Positions 5,054-5,340 of a stretch of 5,340 nucleotides of DNA are shown here, one piece after another. The notes below the pieces were generated by a model that worked only from the letters and a program-made list of their open reading frames with translations, was not told the DNA's origin and made no database searches. The stretch is taken from NCBI GenBank assembly GCA_910585765.1, contig CAJUES010000103.1, positions 1 through 5,340 of the forward strand, in the 5' to 3' direction. This DNA is from an uncultured Lachnospiraceae bacterium. Lineage in GTDB: Bacteria; Bacillota; Clostridia; Lachnospirales; Lachnospiraceae. Made by a program: the position numbers and the translations under genes. How positions within the stretch are numbered: the stretch's first letter is position 1; each line of letters starts with the position of its first letter.

Positions 5054-5340
5054 AATTCTGTTTTGCCGTTGCTCCTCAATTCATAGATCAATTCCCTGAC
5101 GATCCGGATCTGCTTTTCGGATAGTCCATCCACACTCAAAACGGCAGCGCTGTCATCCTTGAAAGTCCTGCCAAGGATATAATCAGTTGAAACATGAAAG
5201 ATATCTGCAAGTGCAACAAGCTTGTCGATACTCGGTTTTCGCTCCAGTTTTTCATATGCGCTGATCAGAGCTGGTGTCACACCGATCTGATGGGCAACAT
5301 CAGTTTGGGACAGATTATATTTATTTCTCAACAAAATTAA
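5050..5340 (-). CDS. XRE-family helix-turn-helix transcriptional regulator, start beyond window
   Basis: A DNA-binding protein of the Cro/CI (XRE) type. The frame is open to the window edge (LILLRNKYNLSQ...), so the TTG at 5334 is internal and the true start, probably only a handful of codons further, is outside. The visible part has the classic HTH_3 pattern: ILLRNKYNLSQTDVAHQIGV (helices 1-2), TPALISAYEKLERKPS (recognition helix and following turn), then IDKLVALADIFHVSTDYILGR, the usual close of the domain. A short C-terminal tail of about 37 residues (FKDDSAAVLSVDGLSEKQIR..., helical) follows and may be for dimerisation; there is no peptidase or sensor domain. Such proteins are typically repressors, and a palindrome sits over the promoter just past its stop codon, so it may control the downstream small gene. 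Target and signal are unknown. Confidence 0.9.
   Translation of the reverse strand, partial: LILLRNKYNLSQTDVAHQIGVTPALISAYEKLERKPSIDKLVALADIFHVSTDYILGRTFKDDSAAVLSVDGLSEKQIRIVRELIYELRSNGKTEF

Overview
The window looks like a chromosomal segment from a low-to-mid GC Firmicute, most likely a Lachnospiraceae-type Clostridium relative. This is inferred from the sequence style of IlvB, SerC and the short ACT-type SerA, from strong AGGAGG ribosome binding sites and textbook sigma-A promoters, and from a remnant of the multi-domain L,D-transpeptidase type common in that group. No database search was possible, so the taxonomic call is an inference.

Left and centre (1-4295, all + strand) is amino-acid biosynthesis. 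The window opens inside ilvB (acetolactate synthase large subunit, first ~130 residues missing), which ends at 1302. It is followed by a decayed piece of an L,D-transpeptidase (about 1335-1996). This piece keeps the peptidoglycan-binding-like domain but has lost the N-terminal membrane region and the YkuD catalytic domain, and it appears frameshifted near its end. Then come serC (phosphoserine aminotransferase, GTG start behind AGGAGG) and serA (3-phosphoglycerate dehydrogenase with a C-terminal ACT domain). These two overlap by one base (TAATG) and are almost certainly translated from one mRNA. Together they perform the first two steps from 3-phosphoglycerate to phosphoserine; serB is not in the window.

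The AT-rich gap from 4296 to 4686 has no convincing protein gene but is not empty. It holds a near-consensus + strand promoter (TTGACA, 17 bp, TGC-AATAAT) with an A-rich upstream element and a dyad filling its spacer. About 210 bases further on is a perfect 15-bp inverted repeat flanked by A7/T7, a bidirectional intrinsic terminator. Promoter and terminator together define a candidate ~240-nt non-coding RNA with GGA-rich repeated motifs. This is the most interesting unexplained element here.

The right end (4687-5340) is on the - strand: a small uncharacterised helical protein (91 aa) with its own strong promoter, preceded by a partial XRE-family helix-turn-helix regulator that runs off the window edge. 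The promoter of the small gene begins inside the regulator's stop codon and carries a CTATA-N4-TATAG palindrome over its -10 box, so repressor control is plausible. The small gene and the candidate RNA converge on the shared terminator.
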